Notes under the pieces: generated by a model
Database searches by the model: none
Told to the model about the DNA's origin: nothing
Seen by the model: the letters and a program-made list of their open reading frames with translations, nothing else
Program-made: the position numbers and the translations under genes
NCBI RefSeq assembly: GCF_050948215.1
Contig: NW_027488713.1
Location: forward strand, 310,001 to 374,000
Reading direction: 5' to 3'
Source: Halictus rubicundus
Lineage: Eukaryota > Arthropoda > Insecta > Hymenoptera > Halictidae
DNA length: 64,000 nucleotides
Part shown: in pieces, positions 38,960-53,780 of the stretch
Layout: the number at the start of each line of letters is the position of its first letter
Numbering within the stretch: the first letter of the stretch is position 1

Positions 38960-39580
38960 TTATCCTAAACTCTATCCTATCCTATCCTCTATCTTGTCCT
39001 ATCCTCTATCCTATCCTATCCTCTATCCTATCCTATCCTCTAACCTATCCTATCATATCCTCTATCTTGTCCTATCCTCTATCCTATCCTATTATCTATC
39101 CTATCCTATCCTCTATCCTATCCTATCCTCTATCCTATCATATCCTCTATCTTGTCCTATCCTCTATCCTATCCTATCCTCTATCCTATCCTATCCTATC
39201 CTATATCCTATCCTATCCTCTATCCTATCCTATCCTCTATCCTATCATATCCTCTATCCTATCCTATCCTCTATCCTCTGCTATCCTCTATCCTATCCTA
39301 TCCTCTATCCTATCCTATCCCCCATCCTATCCTATCCTCTATAGTATCCTATCCTCTATCCTATCCTATCCTCTATCCTATCCTATCCTCTATCCTATCC
39401 TATCCTCTATCCTATCATATCCTCTATCTTATCCTAAACTCTATCCTATCCTATCCTCTATCTTGTCCTATCCTCTATCCTATCCTATCCTCTATCCTAT
39501 CCTATCCTCTAACCTATCCTATCATATCCTCTATCTTGTCCTATCCTCTATCCTATCCTATCCTCTATCCTATCGTACCC
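38960..39580 (+). repeat. 469-bp-spaced pair of the CTAAACTC module
   Basis: The rare word CTAAACTC gives AAAC anchors at 38,967 and 39,436 (469 bp apart), each followed by CTTGTCC and CTAACC words. Other copies of this marker are at 32,794, 35,710 and 44,012. The spacing equals that of the domain II doublets, but the sequence between is different. Confidence 0.6.
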
Positions 39581-39904
39581 TCTATCATATCCTATCCTCT
39601 ATCCTATCATATCCTCTATCTTATCCTATCCTCTATCCTATCCTATCCTCTATCCTATCCTATCCCCTATCCTATCCTATCCTCTATAGTATCCTATCCT
39701 CTATCCTATCCTACCCTCTATCTGGTCATATCCTCTATCCTATCCTATCCTCTATCCTATCATATCCTCTATCCTATCCTATCATATCCTCTATCTTGTC
39801 CTATCCTCTATCCTATCCTATCCTATCCTCTATCCTATCCTATCCTATCCTCTATCCTATCCTATCCTCTATCCTATCCTATCCTCTATCCTATCATATC
39901 CTCT

Positions 39905-40950
39905 ATCCTATCCTATCCTCTATCCTATGCTATCCTCTATCCTATCCTATCCTCTATCCTATCCTATCCCCTATCCTATCCTATCCTCTATCGTATCCTA
40001 TCCTCTATCCTATCCTATCCTCTATCCTATCCTATCCCCTATCCTATCCTATCCTCTAACCTATCCTATCATATCCTCTATCTTGTCCTATCCTCTATCC
40101 TATCCTATCCTCTATCCTATCCTATCCTATCCTATCCTCTATCCTATCCTATCCTCTATCCTATCCTATCCTCTATCCTATCATATCCTCTATCCTATCC
40201 TATCCTCTATCCTATGCTATCCTCTATCCTATCCTATCCTCTATCCTATCCTATCCCCTATCCTATCCTATCCTCTATCGTATCCTATCCTCTATCCTAT
40301 CCTATCCTCTTTCTTGTCATATCCTCTATCCTATCCTATCCTCTATCCTATGCTATCCTCTATCCTATCCTATCCTCTATCCTATCCTATCCCCTATAGT
40401 ATCCTATCCTCTATCCTATCCTATCCTCTATCCTATGCTATCCTCTATCCTATCCTATCCTCTATCCTATCCTATCCTCTATCCTATCCTATCCTATCCT
40501 ATATCCTATCCTATCCTCTATCCTATCCTATCCTCTATCCTATCCTATCCTCTATCCTATCATATCCTCTATCCTATCCTATCCTCTATCCTATGAAATC
40601 CTCTATCCTATCCTATCCTCTATCCTATCCTATCCCCTATAGTATCCTATCCTCTATCCTATCCTATCCTCTATCCTATCCTATCCTCTATCCTATCCTA
40701 TCCTCTATCCTATCATATCCTCTATCCTATCCTATTATCTATCCTATCCTATCCTCTAACCTATCCTATCCTCTATCCTATCATATCCTCTATCTTGTCC
40801 TATCCTCTATCCTATCCTATCCTCTATCCTATGCTATCCTCTATCCTATCCTATCCTCTATCCTATCCTATCCCCTATAGTATCCTATCCTCTATCCTAT
40901 CCTATCCTCTATCCTATCCTATCCTCTATCCTATCCTATCCTCTATCCTA
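39905..40950 (+). repeat. 1.0-kb module, third copy
   Basis: Matches 37,576-38,583 at an offset of 2,328 bp at the left end (GCTATCC word at 37,599/39,927) and 2,367 bp further right (37,847/40,214). A unique GAAATCC word occurs near 40,595. Confidence 0.7.
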
Positions 40951-41159
40951 TCCTATCCTCTATCCTATCATATCCTCTATCCTATCCTATTATCTATCCT
41001 ATCCTATCCTCTATCCTATCCTATCCTCTATCCTATCATATCCTCTATCTTGTCCTATCCTCTATCCTATCCTATCCTCTATCCTATCCTATCCTATCCT
41101 ATATCCTATCCTATCCTCTATCCTATCCTATCCTCTATCCTATCATATCCTCTATCCTA

Positions 41160-41500
41160 TCCTATCCTCTATCCTATGCTATCCTCTATCCTATCCTATC
41201 CTCTATCCTAACCTATCCCCTATCCTATCCTATCCTCTATCGTATCCTATCCTCTATCCTACCCTATCCTCTATCCTATCCTATCCTCTATCCTATCATA
41301 TCCTCTATCTTATCCTATCCTCTATGCTATCCTATCCTCTATCCTATCCTAACGTCTATCCTATCATATCCTCTATCTTGTCCTATCCTCTATCCTATCC
41401 TATCCTCTATCCTATCGTATCCTCTATCCTATCCTATCATATCCTCTATCTTGTCCTATCCTCTATCCTATCCCATCCTCTATCCTATCCTATCCTCTAT
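41160..41500 (+). repeat. CTAACGTC module (partner near 44,690-45,030)
   Basis: The rare string CTAACGTCTATCC has its AACG at 41,351 and 44,877, an offset of 3,526 bp, with the same flanking GCTATCC and CTTGTCC words. Confidence 0.6.
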
Positions 41501-44500
41501 CCTATCCTATCATATCCTCTATCTTGTCCTATCCTCTATCCTATCCTATCCTCTATCCTATCCTATCCTCTATCCTATATCCTATCCTATCCTCTATCCT
41601 ATCCTATCCTCTATCCTATCCTATCCTCTATCCTATCCTATCCTATCCTATATCCTATCCTATCCTCTATCCTATCCTATCCTCTATCCTATCCTATCCT
41701 CTATCCTATCATATCCTCCATCCTATCCTATCCTCTATCCTATGCTATCCTCTATCCTATCCTATCCTCTATCATATCCTATCCTCTATCCTATCATATC
41801 CTCTATCTTATCCTTTCCTCTATCCTACCCTATCCTCTATCCTATGCTATCCTCTATCCTATCCTATCCTCTATTTTATCCTATCCTCTATCCTATCCTA
41901 TCCTCTATACTATCCTATCCTCTACCCTATCCTATCCTCTATCCTATCCTATCCTCTATCTTATCCTATCCTCTATCCTATCATATCCTCTATCTTATCC
42001 TATCCTCTATCCTATCATATCCTCTATCCTATCCTATCCTCTATCCTATGCTATCCTCTATCCTATCCTATCCTCTATCCTATCCTATCCCCCATCCTAT
42101 CCTATCCTCTATAGTATCCTATCCTCTATCCTATCCTATCCTCTATCCTATCCTATCCTCTATCCTATTCTATCCTCTATCCTATCATATCATCTATCTT
42201 ATCCTATCCTCTATCCTATCCTATCCTCTATCTTGTCCTATCCTCTATCCTATCCTATCCTCCATCCTATCCTATCCTCTAACCTATCCTATCATATCCT
42301 CTATCTTGTCCTATCCTCTATCCTATCCTATCCTCTATCCTATCCTATCCTCTATCCTATCCTATCCTATCCTATCCTCTATCCTATCCTATCCTCTATC
42401 CTATCCTATCCTCTATCCTATCATATCCTCTATCCTATCCTATCCTCTATCCTATGCTATCCTGTATCCTATCCTATCCTCTATCCTATCCTATCCCCTA
42501 TCCTATCCTATCCTATCCCCTATCCTATCCTATCCTCTATCGTATCCTATCCTCTATCCTATCCTATCCTCTATCCTATCCTATCCTCTATCCTATCCTA
42601 TCCTCTATCCTATCATATCCTCTATCTTATCCTATCCTCTATCCTATCCTATCCTCTATCCTACCCTATCCTCTATCCTATCACATCCTCTATCTTGTCC
42701 TATCCTCTATCCTATCCTATCCTCTATCCTATCCTATCCTCTATCCTATCCTATCCTCTATCCTATCCTATCCTCTATCCTATCCTATCATATCCTCTAT
42801 CTTGTCCTATCCTCTATCCTATCCTATCCTCTATCCTATCCTATCCTCTATCCTATCCTATCCTATCCTATCCTATATCCTATCCTATCCTCTATCCTAT
42901 CCTATCCTATCCTATCCTATATCCTATCCTATCCTCTATCCTATCCTATCCTCTATCCTATCCTATCCTCTATCCTATCATATCCTCTATCCTATCCTAT
43001 CCTCTATCCTATGCTATCCTCTATCCGATCCTATCCTCTATCATATCCTATCCTCTATCCTATCATATCCTCTATCTTATCCTATCCTCTATCCTATCCT
43101 ATCCTCTATCCTATCCTATCCCCTATCCTATCCTCTATAGTATCCTATCCTCTATCCTATCCTATCCTCTATCTTGTCATATCCTCTATCCTATCCTATC
43201 CTCTATCCTATCATATCCTCTATCCTATCCTATCATATCCTCTATCTTGTCCTATCCTCTATCCTATCCTATCCTCTATCCTATCCTATCCTCTATCCTA
43301 TCCTATCCTCTATCCTATCATATCCTCTATCCTATCCTATCCTCTATCCTATGCTATCCTCTATCCTATCCTATCCTCTATCATATCCTATCCTCTATCC
43401 TATCATATCCTCTATCTTATCCTATCCTCTATCCTATCCTATCCTCTATCCTATCCTATCCCCTATCCTATCCTATCCTCTATAGTATCCTATCCTCTAT
43501 CATATCCTATCCTCTATCCTATCATATCCTCTATCTTATCCTATCCTCTATCCTACCCTATCCTCTATCCTATCCTATCCCCTATGCTATCCTATCCTCT
43601 ATAGTATCCTATCCTCTATCCTATCCTATCCTCTATCTTGACATATCCTCTATCCTATCCTATCCTCTATCCTATCATATCCTCTATCCTATCCTATCAT
43701 ATCCTCTATCTTGTCCTATCCTCTATCCTATCCTATCCTCAATCCTATCCTATCCTATCCTATATCCTATCCTATCCTCTATCCTATCCTATCCTCTATC
43801 CTATCATATCCTCTATCCTATCCTATCCTCTATCCTATGCTATCCTCTATCCTATCCTATCCTCTATCCTATCCTATCCCCCATCCTATCCTATCCTCTA
43901 TAGTATCCTATCCTCTATCCTATCCTATCCTCTATCCTATCCTATCCTCTATCCTATCCTATCCTCTATCCTATCCTATCCTCTATCCTATCATATCCTC
44001 TATCTTATCCTAAACTCTATCCTATCCTATCCTCTATCTTGTCCTATCCTCTATCCTATCCTATCCTCTATCCTATCCTATCCTCTAACCTATCCTATCA
44101 TATCCTCTATCTTGTCCTATCCTCTATCCTATCCTATCCTCTATCCTATCCTATCCTCTATCCTATCCTATCCTATCCTCTATCCTATCATATCCTCTAT
44201 CCTATCCTATCCTCTATCCTATGCTATCCTCAATCCTATCCTATCCTCTATCATATCCTATCCTCTATCCTATCATATCCTCTATCTTATCCTATCCTCT
44301 ATCCTATCCTATCCTCTATCCTATCCTATCCTCTATCATATCCTATCCTCTATCCTATCATATCCTCTATCCTATCCTATCCTCTATCCTATCCTATCCC
44401 CTATAGTATCCTATCCTCTATCCTATCCTATCCTCTATCCTATCCTATCCTCTATCCTATCCTATCCTCTATCCTATCCTATCCTCTATCCTATCCTATT

Positions 44501-45149
44501 ATCTATCCTATCCTATCCTCTATCCTATCCTATCCTCTATCCTATCATATCCTCTATCTTGTCCTATCCTCTATCCTATCCTATCCTCTATCCTATCCTA
44601 TCCTATCCTATATCCTATCCTATCCTCTATCCTATCCTATCCTCTATCCTATCCTATCCTCTATCCTATCATATCCTCTATCCTATCCTATCCTCTATCC
44701 TATGCTATCCTCTATCCTATCCTATCCTCTATCCTAACCTATCCCCTATCCTATCCTATCCTCTATCGTATCCTATCCTCTATCCTATCCTATCCTCTAT
44801 CCTATCCTATCCTCTATCCTATCATATCCTCTATCTTATCCTATCCTCTATGCTATCCTATCCTCTATCCTATCCTAACGTCTATCCTATCATATCCTCT
44901 ATCTTGTCCTATCCTCTATCCTATCCTATCCTCTATCCTATCCTATCCTCTATCCTATCCTATCATATCCTCTATCTTGTCCTATCCTCTATCCTATCCC
45001 ATCCTCTATCGTATCCTATCCTCTATCCTATCCTATCATATCCTCTATCTTGTCCTATCCTCTATCCTATCCTATCCTCTATCCTATCCTATCCTCTATC
45101 CTATCCTATCATATCCTCTATCTTGTCCTATCCTCTATCCTATCCTATC

Positions 45150-45840
45150 CTCTATCCTATCCTATCCTCTATCCTATCCTATCCTATCCTATATCCTATC
45201 CTATCCTCTATCCTATCCTATCCTCTATCATATCCTATCCTCTATCCTATCATATCCTCTATCCTATCCTATCCTCTATCCTATGCTATCCTCTATCCTA
45301 TCCTATCCTCTATCATATCCTATCCTCTATCCTATCATATCCTCTATCTTATCCTATCCTCTATCCTACCCTATACTCTATCCTATCCTACCCTCTATCC
45401 TATCCTATCCTCTATTTTATCCTATCCTCTATCCTATCCTATCCTCTATACTATCCTATCCTCTACCCTATCCTATCCTCTATCCTATCCTATCCTCTAT
45501 CCTATCCTATCCTCTATCCTATCCTATCCTATCCTATATCCTATCCTATCCTCTATCCTATCCTATCCTCTATCATATCCTATCCTCTATCCTATCATAT
45601 CCTCTATCCTATCCTATCCTCTATCCTATGCTATCCTCTATCCTATCCTATCCTCTATCATATCCTATCCTCTATCCTATCATATCCTCTATCTTATCCT
45701 ATCCTCTATCCTACCCTATACTCTATCCTATCCTACCCTCTATCCTATCCTATCCTCTATTTTATCCTATCCTCTATCCTATCCTATCCTCTATACTATC
45801 CTATCCTCTACCCTATCCTATCCTCTATCCTATCCTATCC
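45150..45840 (+). repeat. 345-bp head-to-tail doublet (first)
   Basis: Two copies match at an offset of 345 bp (GCTATCC word at 45,283/45,628; CTATTTTATCC at 45,411/45,756). 345 bp is twenty 17-bp units plus one pentamer. Confidence 0.8.
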
Positions 45841-46579
45841 TCTATCTTATCCTATCCTCTATCCTATCCTATCCTATCCTATCCTATATCCTATCCTATC
45901 CTCTATCCTATCCTATCCTCTATCCTATCCTATCCTCTATCCTATCATATCCTCTATCCTATCCTATCCTCTATCCTATGCTATCCTCTATCCGATCCTA
46001 TCCTCTATCATATCCTATCCTCTATCCTATCATATCCTCTATCTTATCCTATCCTCTATCCTATCCTATCCTCTATCCTATCCTATCCCCTATCCTATCC
46101 TCTATAGTATCCTATCCTCTATCCTATCCTATCCTCTATCTTGTCATATCCTCTATCCTATCCTATCCTCTATCCTATCATATCCTCTATCCTATCCTAT
46201 CATATCCTCTATCTTGTCCTATCCTCTATCCTATCCTATCCTCTATCCTATCCTATCCTCTATCCTATCCTATCCTCTATCCTATCCTATCCTCTATCCT
46301 ATGCTATCCTCTATCCTATCCTATCCTCTATCATATCCTATCCTCTATCCTATCATATCCTCTATCTTATCCTATCCTCTATCCTATCCTATCCTCTATC
46401 CTATCCTATCCCCTATCCTATCCTATCCTCTATAGTATCCTATCCTCTATCATATCCTATCATCTATCCTATCATATCCTCTATCTTATCCTATCCTCTA
46501 TCCTACCCTATCCTCTATCCTATCCTATCCCCTATGCTATCCTATCCTCTATAGTATCCTATCCTCTATCCTATCCTAT

Positions 46580-47270
46580 CCTCTATCCTATCCTATCCTC
46601 TATCCTATCCTATCCTATCCTATATCCTATCCTATCCTCTATCCTATCCTATCCTCTATCATATCCTATCCTCTATCCTATCATATCCTCTATCCTATCC
46701 TATCCTCTATCCTATGCTATCCTCTATCCTATCCTATCCTCTATCATATCCTATCCTCTATCCTATCATATCCTCTATCTTATCCTATCCTCTATCCTAC
46801 CCTATACTCTATCCTATCCTACCCTCTATCCTATCCTATCCTCTATTTTATCCTATCCTCTATCCTATCCTATCCTCTATACTATCCTATCCTCTACCCT
46901 ATCCTATCCTCTATCCTATCCTATCCTCTATCCTATCCTATCCTCTATCCTATCCTATCCTATCCTATATCCTATCCTATCCTCTATCCTATCCTATCCT
47001 CTATCATATCCTATCCTCTATCCTATCATATCCTCTATCCTATCCTATCCTCTATCCTATGCTATCCTCTATCCTATCCTATCCTCTATCATATCCTATC
47101 CTCTATCCTATCATATCCTCTATCTTATCCTATCCTCTATCCTACCCTATACTCTATCCTATCCTACCCTCTATCCTATCCTATCCTCTATTTTATCCTA
47201 TCCTCTATCCTATCCTATCCTCTATACTATCCTATCCTCTACCCTATCCTATCCTCTATCCTATCCTATC
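46580..47270 (+). repeat. 345-bp head-to-tail doublet (second)
   Basis: The CTATTTTATCC word is at 46,842 and 47,187, again 345 bp apart and 1,431 bp from the first doublet. The right member lies inside the block that is copied again at 59,712. Confidence 0.8.
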
Positions 47271-50200
47271 CTCTATCTCATCCTATCCTCTATCCTATCA
47301 TATCCTCTATCTTATCCTATCCTCTATCCTATCCTATCCCCCATCCTATCCTATCCTCTATAGTAGCCTATCCTCTATCCTATCCTATCCTCTATCCTAT
47401 CCTATCCTCTAACCTATCCTATCCTCTATCCTATCATATCCTCTATCTTATCCTATCCTCTATCCTATCCTATCCGCTATCTTGTCCTATCCTCTATCCT
47501 ATCCTATCCTCTATCCTATCCTATCCTCTAACCTATCCTATCATATCCTCTATCTTGTCCTATCCTCTATCCTATCCTATCCTCTATCCTATCCTATCCT
47601 CTATCCTATCCTATCCTATCCTCTATCCTATCCTATCCTCTATCCTATCCTATCCTCTATCCTATCATATCCTCTATCCTATCCTATCCTCTATCCTATG
47701 CTATCCTGTATCCTATCCTATCCTCTATCCTATCCTATCCCCTATCCTATCCTATCCTATCCCCTATCCTATCCTATCCTCTATCCTATCCTATCCTCTA
47801 TCCTATCCTATCCTCTATCCTATCCTATCATATCCTCTATCTTGTCCTATCCTCTATCCTATCCTATCCTCTATCCTATCCTATCCTCTATCCTATCCTA
47901 TCCTATCCTATCCTATATCCTATCCTATCCTCTATCCTATCCTATCCTCTATCCTATCCTATCCTCTATCCTATCATATCCTCTATCCTATCCTATCCTC
48001 TATCCTATGCTATCCTCTATCCGATCCTATCCTCTATCATATCCTATCCTCTATCCTATCATATCCTCTATCTTATCCTATCCTCTATCCTATCCTATCC
48101 TCTATCCTATCCTATCCCCTATCCTATCCTCTATAGTATCCTATCCTCTATCCTATCCTATCCTCTATCTTGTCATATCCTCTATCCTATCCTATCCTCT
48201 ATCCTATCATATCCTCTATCCTATCCTATCATATCCTCTATCTTGTCCTATCCTCTATCCTATCCTATCCTCTATCCTATCCTATCCTCTATCCTATCCT
48301 ATCCTCTATCCTATCCTATCCTCTATCCTATGCTATCCTCTATCCTATCCTATCCTCTATCATATCCTATCCTCTATCCTATCATATCCTCTATCTTATC
48401 CTATCCTCTATCCTATCCTATCCTCTATCCTATCCTATCCCCTATCCTATCCTATCCTCTATAGTATCCTATCCTCTATCATATCCTATCATCTATCCTA
48501 TCATATCCTCTATCTTATCCTATCCTCTATCCTACCCTATCCTCTATCCTATCCTATCCCCTATGCTATCCTATCCTCTATAGTATCCTATCCTCTATCC
48601 TATCCTATCCTCTATCTTGACATATCCTCTATCCTATCCTATCCTCTATCCTATCATATCCTCTATCCTATCCTATCATATCCTCTATCTTGTCCTATCC
48701 TCTATCCTATCCTATCCTCTATCCTATCCTATCCTATCCTATATCCTATCCTATCCTCTATCCTATCCTATCCTCTATCCTATCCTATCCTCTATCCTAT
48801 CATATCCTCTATCCTATCCTATCCTCTATCCTATGCTATCCTCTATCCTATCCTATCCTCTATCATATCCTATCCTCTATCCTATCATATCCTCTATCTT
48901 ATCCTACCCTCTATCCTATCCTATCCTCTATCCTATCCTATCCCCTATCCTATCCTATCCTCTATAGTATCCTATCCTCTATCCTATCCTATCCTCTATC
49001 TTGTCATATCCTCTATCCTATCCTATCCTCTATCCTATCATATCCTCTATCCTATCCTATCATATCCTCTATCTTGTCCTATCCTCTATCCTATCCTATC
49101 CTCTATCCTATCCTATCCTCTATCCTATCATATCCTCTATCCTATCCTATCCTCTATCCTATGCTATCCTCTATCCTATCCTATCCTCTATCATATCCTA
49201 TCCTCTATCCTATCATATCCTCTATCCTATCCTATCCTCTATCCTATGCTATCCTCTATCCTATCCTATCCTCTATCCTATCCTATCCTCTATCCTATCA
49301 TATCCTCTATCCTATCCTATCCTCTATCCTATCCTATCCTCTATCCTATCCTATCCTCTATCCTATCCTATCCTCTATCCTATCATATCCTCTATCCTAT
49401 CCTATCCTCTATCCTATGCTATCCTCTATCCTATCCTATCCTCTATCCTATCCTATCCCCTATCCTATCCTATCCTCTATCGTATCCTATCCTCTATCCT
49501 AACCTATCCTCTATCCTATCCTATCCTCTATCCTATCCTATCCTCTATCCTATCATATCCTCTATCTTATCCTATCCTCTATCCTATCCTATCCTCTATC
49601 CTACCCTATCCTCTATCCTATCATATCCTCTATCTTGTCCTATCCTCTATCCTATCCTATCCTCTATCCTATCCTATCCTCTATCCTATCCTATCATATC
49701 CTCTATCTTGTCCTATCCTCTATCCTATCCTATCCTCTATCCTATCCTATCCTCTATCCTATCCTATCCTATATCCTATCCTATCCTCTATCCTATCCTA
49801 TCCTCTATCCTATCCTATCCTCTATCCTATCATATCCTCTATCCTATCCTATCCTCTATCCTATGCTATCCTCTATCATATCCTATCCTCTATCCTATCA
49901 TATCCTCTATCTTATCCTATCCTCTATCCTATCCTATCCTCTATCCTATCCTATCCTCTATCCTATCATATCCTCTATCCTATCCTATCCTCTATCCTAT
50001 GCTATCCTCTATCATATCCTATCCTCTATCCTATCATATCCTCTATCTTATCCTATCCTCTATCCTATCCTATCCTCTATCCTATCCTGTCCCCTATCCT
50101 ATCCTATCCTCTATAGTATCCTATCCTCTATCCTATCCTATCCTCTATCTTGTCATATCCTCTATCCTATCCTATCCTCTATCCTATCATATCCTCTATC

Positions 50201-51241
50201 CTATCCTATCATATCCTCTATCTTGTCCTATCCTCTATCCTATCCTATCCTCTATCCTATCCTATCCTCTATCCTATCCTATCCTCTATCCTATCATATC
50301 CTCTATCCTATCCTATCCTCTATCCTATGCTATCCTCTATCCTATCCTATCCTCTATCATATCCTATCCTCTATCCTATCATATCCTCTATCTTATCCTA
50401 TCCTCTATCCTATCCTATCCTCTATCCTATCCTATCCTATCCTATATCCTATCCTATCCTCTATCCTATCCTATCCTCTATCCTATCCTATCCTATCCTA
50501 TATCCTATCCAATCCTCTATCCTATCCTATCCTCTATCCTATCATATCCTCTATCCTATCATATCCTCTATCCTATCCTATCCTCTATCCTATCATATCC
50601 TCTATCCTATCCTATCCCCTATCCTATCCTATCCTCTATCGTATCCTATCCTCTACCTATCCTATCCTCTATCCTATCCTATCCTCTATCCTATCCTATC
50701 CTCTATCCTATCCTATCCTCTATCCTATCCTATCCTCTAACCTATCCTATCCTATCCTCTATCATATTCTATCCTCTATCCTATCATATCCTCTATCTTA
50801 TCCTATCCTCTATCCTATCCTATCCTCTATCCTATCCTATCCCCTATCCTATCCTATCCTCTATAGTATCCTATCCTCTATCCTATCCTATCATATCCTC
50901 TATCTTGTCCTATCCTCTATCCTATCCTATCCTCTATCCTATCCTATCCTCTATCCTATCCTATCCTATCCTATCCTATATCCTATCCTATCCTCTATCC
51001 TATCCTATCCTCTATCCTATCCTATCCCCTATCCTATCCTATCCTATCCCCTATCCTAACCTATCCTCTATCCTATCCTATCCTCTATCCTATCCTATCC
51101 TCTATCCTATCCTATCATATCCTCTATCTTGTCCTATCCTCTATCCTATCCTATCCTCTATCCTATCCTATCCTCTATCCTATCCTATCCTATCCTATCC
51201 TATATCCTATCCTATCCTCTATCCTATCCTATCCTCTATCC
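46953..51241 (+). repeat. 4.3-kb segmental duplication, left copy
   Basis: Matches 59,712-64,000 at a constant offset of 12,759 bp with no indel noticed across the whole length. Anchors are CTATATCC at 46,965/59,724, CTATTTTATCC at 47,187/59,946, CTATCCGATCC at 48,017/60,776 and CTTGACATATCC at 48,615/61,374. Only isolated substitutions were noticed (C at 47,610 and C at 50,104). Confidence 0.9.
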
Positions 51242-51456
51242 TATCCTATCCTCTATCCTATCATATCCTCTATCCTATCCTATCCTCTATCCTATGCTAT
51301 CCTCTATCCGATCCTATCCTCTATCATATCCTATCCTCTATCCTATCATATCCTCTATCTTATCCTATCCTCTATCCTATCCTATCCTCTATCCTATCCT
51401 ATCCCCTATCCTATCCTCTATAGTATCCTATCCTCTATCCTATCCTATCCTCTATC

Positions 51457-53780
51457 TTGTCATATCCTCTATCCTATCCTATCCTCTATCCTATCATATC
51501 CTCTATCCTATCCTATCATATCCTCTATCTTGTCCTATCCTCTATCCTATCCTATCCTCTATCCTATCCTATCCTCTATCCTATCCTATCCTCTATCCTA
51601 TCATATCCTCTATCCTATCCTATCCTCTATCCTATGCTATCCTCTATCCTATCCTATCCTCTATCATATCCTATCCTCTATCCTATCATATCCTCTATCT
51701 TATCCTATCCTCTATCCTATCCTATCCTCTATCCTATCCTATCCCCTATCCTATCCTATCCTCTATAGTATCCTATCCTCTATCATATCCTATCATCTAT
51801 CCTATCATATCCTCTATCTTATCCTATCCTCTATCCTACCCTATCCTCTATCCTATCCTATCCCCTATGCTATCCTATCCTCTATAGTATCCTATCCTCT
51901 ATCCTATCCTATCCTCTATCTTGACATATCCTCTATCCTATCCTATCCTCTATCCTATCATATCCTCTATCCTATCCTATCATATCCTCTATCTTGTCCT
52001 ATCCTCTATCCTATCCTATCCTCTATCCTATCCTATCCTATCCTATATCCTATCCTATCCTCTATCCTATCCTATCCTCTATCCTATCCTATCCTCTATC
52101 CTATCATATCCTCTATCCTATCCTATCCTCTATCCTATGCTATCCTCTATCCTATCCTATCCTCTATCCTATCCTATCCTCTATCCTATCATATCCTCTA
52201 TCCTATCCTATCCTCTATCCTATCCTATCCTCTATCCTATCCTATCCTCTATCCTATCCTATCCTCTATCCTATCATATCCTCTATCCTATCCTATCCTC
52301 TATCCTATGCTATCCTCTATCCTATCCTATCCTCTATCCTATCCTATCCCCTATCCTATCCTATCCTCTATCGTATCCTATCCTCTATCCTAACCTATCC
52401 TCTATCCTATCCTATCCTCTATCCTATCCTATCCTCTATCCTATCATATCCTCTATCTTATCCTATCCTCTATCCTATCCTATCCTCTATCCTACCCTAT
52501 CCTCTATCCTATCATATCCTCTATCTTGTCCTATCCTCTATCCTATCCTATCCTCTATCCTATCCTATCCTCTATCCTATCCTATCATATCCTCTATCTT
52601 GTCCTATCCTCTATCCTATCCTATCCTCTATCCTATCCTATCCTCTATCCTATCCTATCCTATATCCTATCCTATCCTCTATCCTATCCTATCCTCTATC
52701 CTATCCTATCCTCTATCCTATCATATCCTCTATCCTATCCTATCCTCTATCCTATGCTATCCTCTATAATATCCTATCCTCTATCATATCCTATCCTCTA
52801 TCCTATCATATCCTCTATCTTATCCTATCCTCTATCCTATCCTATCCTCTATCCTATCCTGTCCCCTATCCTATCCTATCCTCTATAGTATCCTATCCTC
52901 TATCCTATCCTATCCTCTATCTTGTCATATCCTCTATCCTATCCTATCCTCTATCCTATCATATCCTCTATCCTATCCTATCATATCCTCTATCTTGTCC
53001 TATCCTCTATCCTATCCTATCCTCTATCCTATCCTATCCTCTATCCTATCCTATCCTCTATCCTATCATATCCTCTATCCTATCCTATCCTCTATCCTAT
53101 GCTATCCTCTATCCTATCCTATCCTCTATCATATCCTATCCTCTATCCTATCATATCCTCTATCTTATCCTATCCTCTATCCTATCCTATCCTCTATCCT
53201 ATCCTATCCTATCCTATATCCTATCCTATCCTCTATCCTATCCTATCCTCTATCCTATCCTATCCTATCCTATATCCTATCCAATCCTCTATCCTATCCT
53301 ATCCTCTATCCTATCATATCCTCTATCCTATCATATCCTCTATCCTATCCTATCCTCTATCCTATCATATCCTCTATCCTATTCTATCCCCTATCCTATC
53401 CTATCCTCTATCGTATCCTATCCTCTACCTATCCTATCCTCTATCCTATCCTATCCTCTATCCTATCCTATCCTCTATCCTATCCTATCCTCTATCCTAT
53501 CCTATCCTCTAACCTATCCTATCCTATCCTCTATCAAATTCTATCCTCTATCCTATCATATCCTCTATCTTATCCTATACTCTATCCTATCCTATCCTCT
53601 ATCCTATCCTATCCCCTATCCTATCCTATCCTCTATAGTATCCTATCCTCTATCCTATCCTATCATATCCTCTATCTTGTCCTATCCTCTATCCTATCCT
53701 ATCCTCTATCCTATCCTATCCTCTATCCTATCCTATCCTACCCTATCCTATATCCTATCCTATCCTCTATCCTATCCTAT
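51457..53780 (+). repeat. Related copy of the 48.2-51.0 kb segment
   Basis: The same order of markers as in 48,170-51,000 recurs here with offsets of 3,287-3,304 bp at the left, 2,891 bp in the middle and 2,772 bp at the right (the stretch of about 590 bp at 50,150 recurs at 52,922). Each step is loss of a block of units, so this is an older copy than the 12,759-bp pair. Confidence 0.7.

Noticed and set aside
35737..40059. Open frame of 1,440 codons, and more than a hundred other long + strand open frames across the window
   Set aside because: They are a by-product of a stop-free 17-bp repeat. The same peptide cycle appears in all three frames, starts are chance ATG from GCTATCC or CTTGTC variants, ends are chance TAG or TAA from AGTATCC, CTAACC or TATAAT variants, and there is no codon bias or domain.
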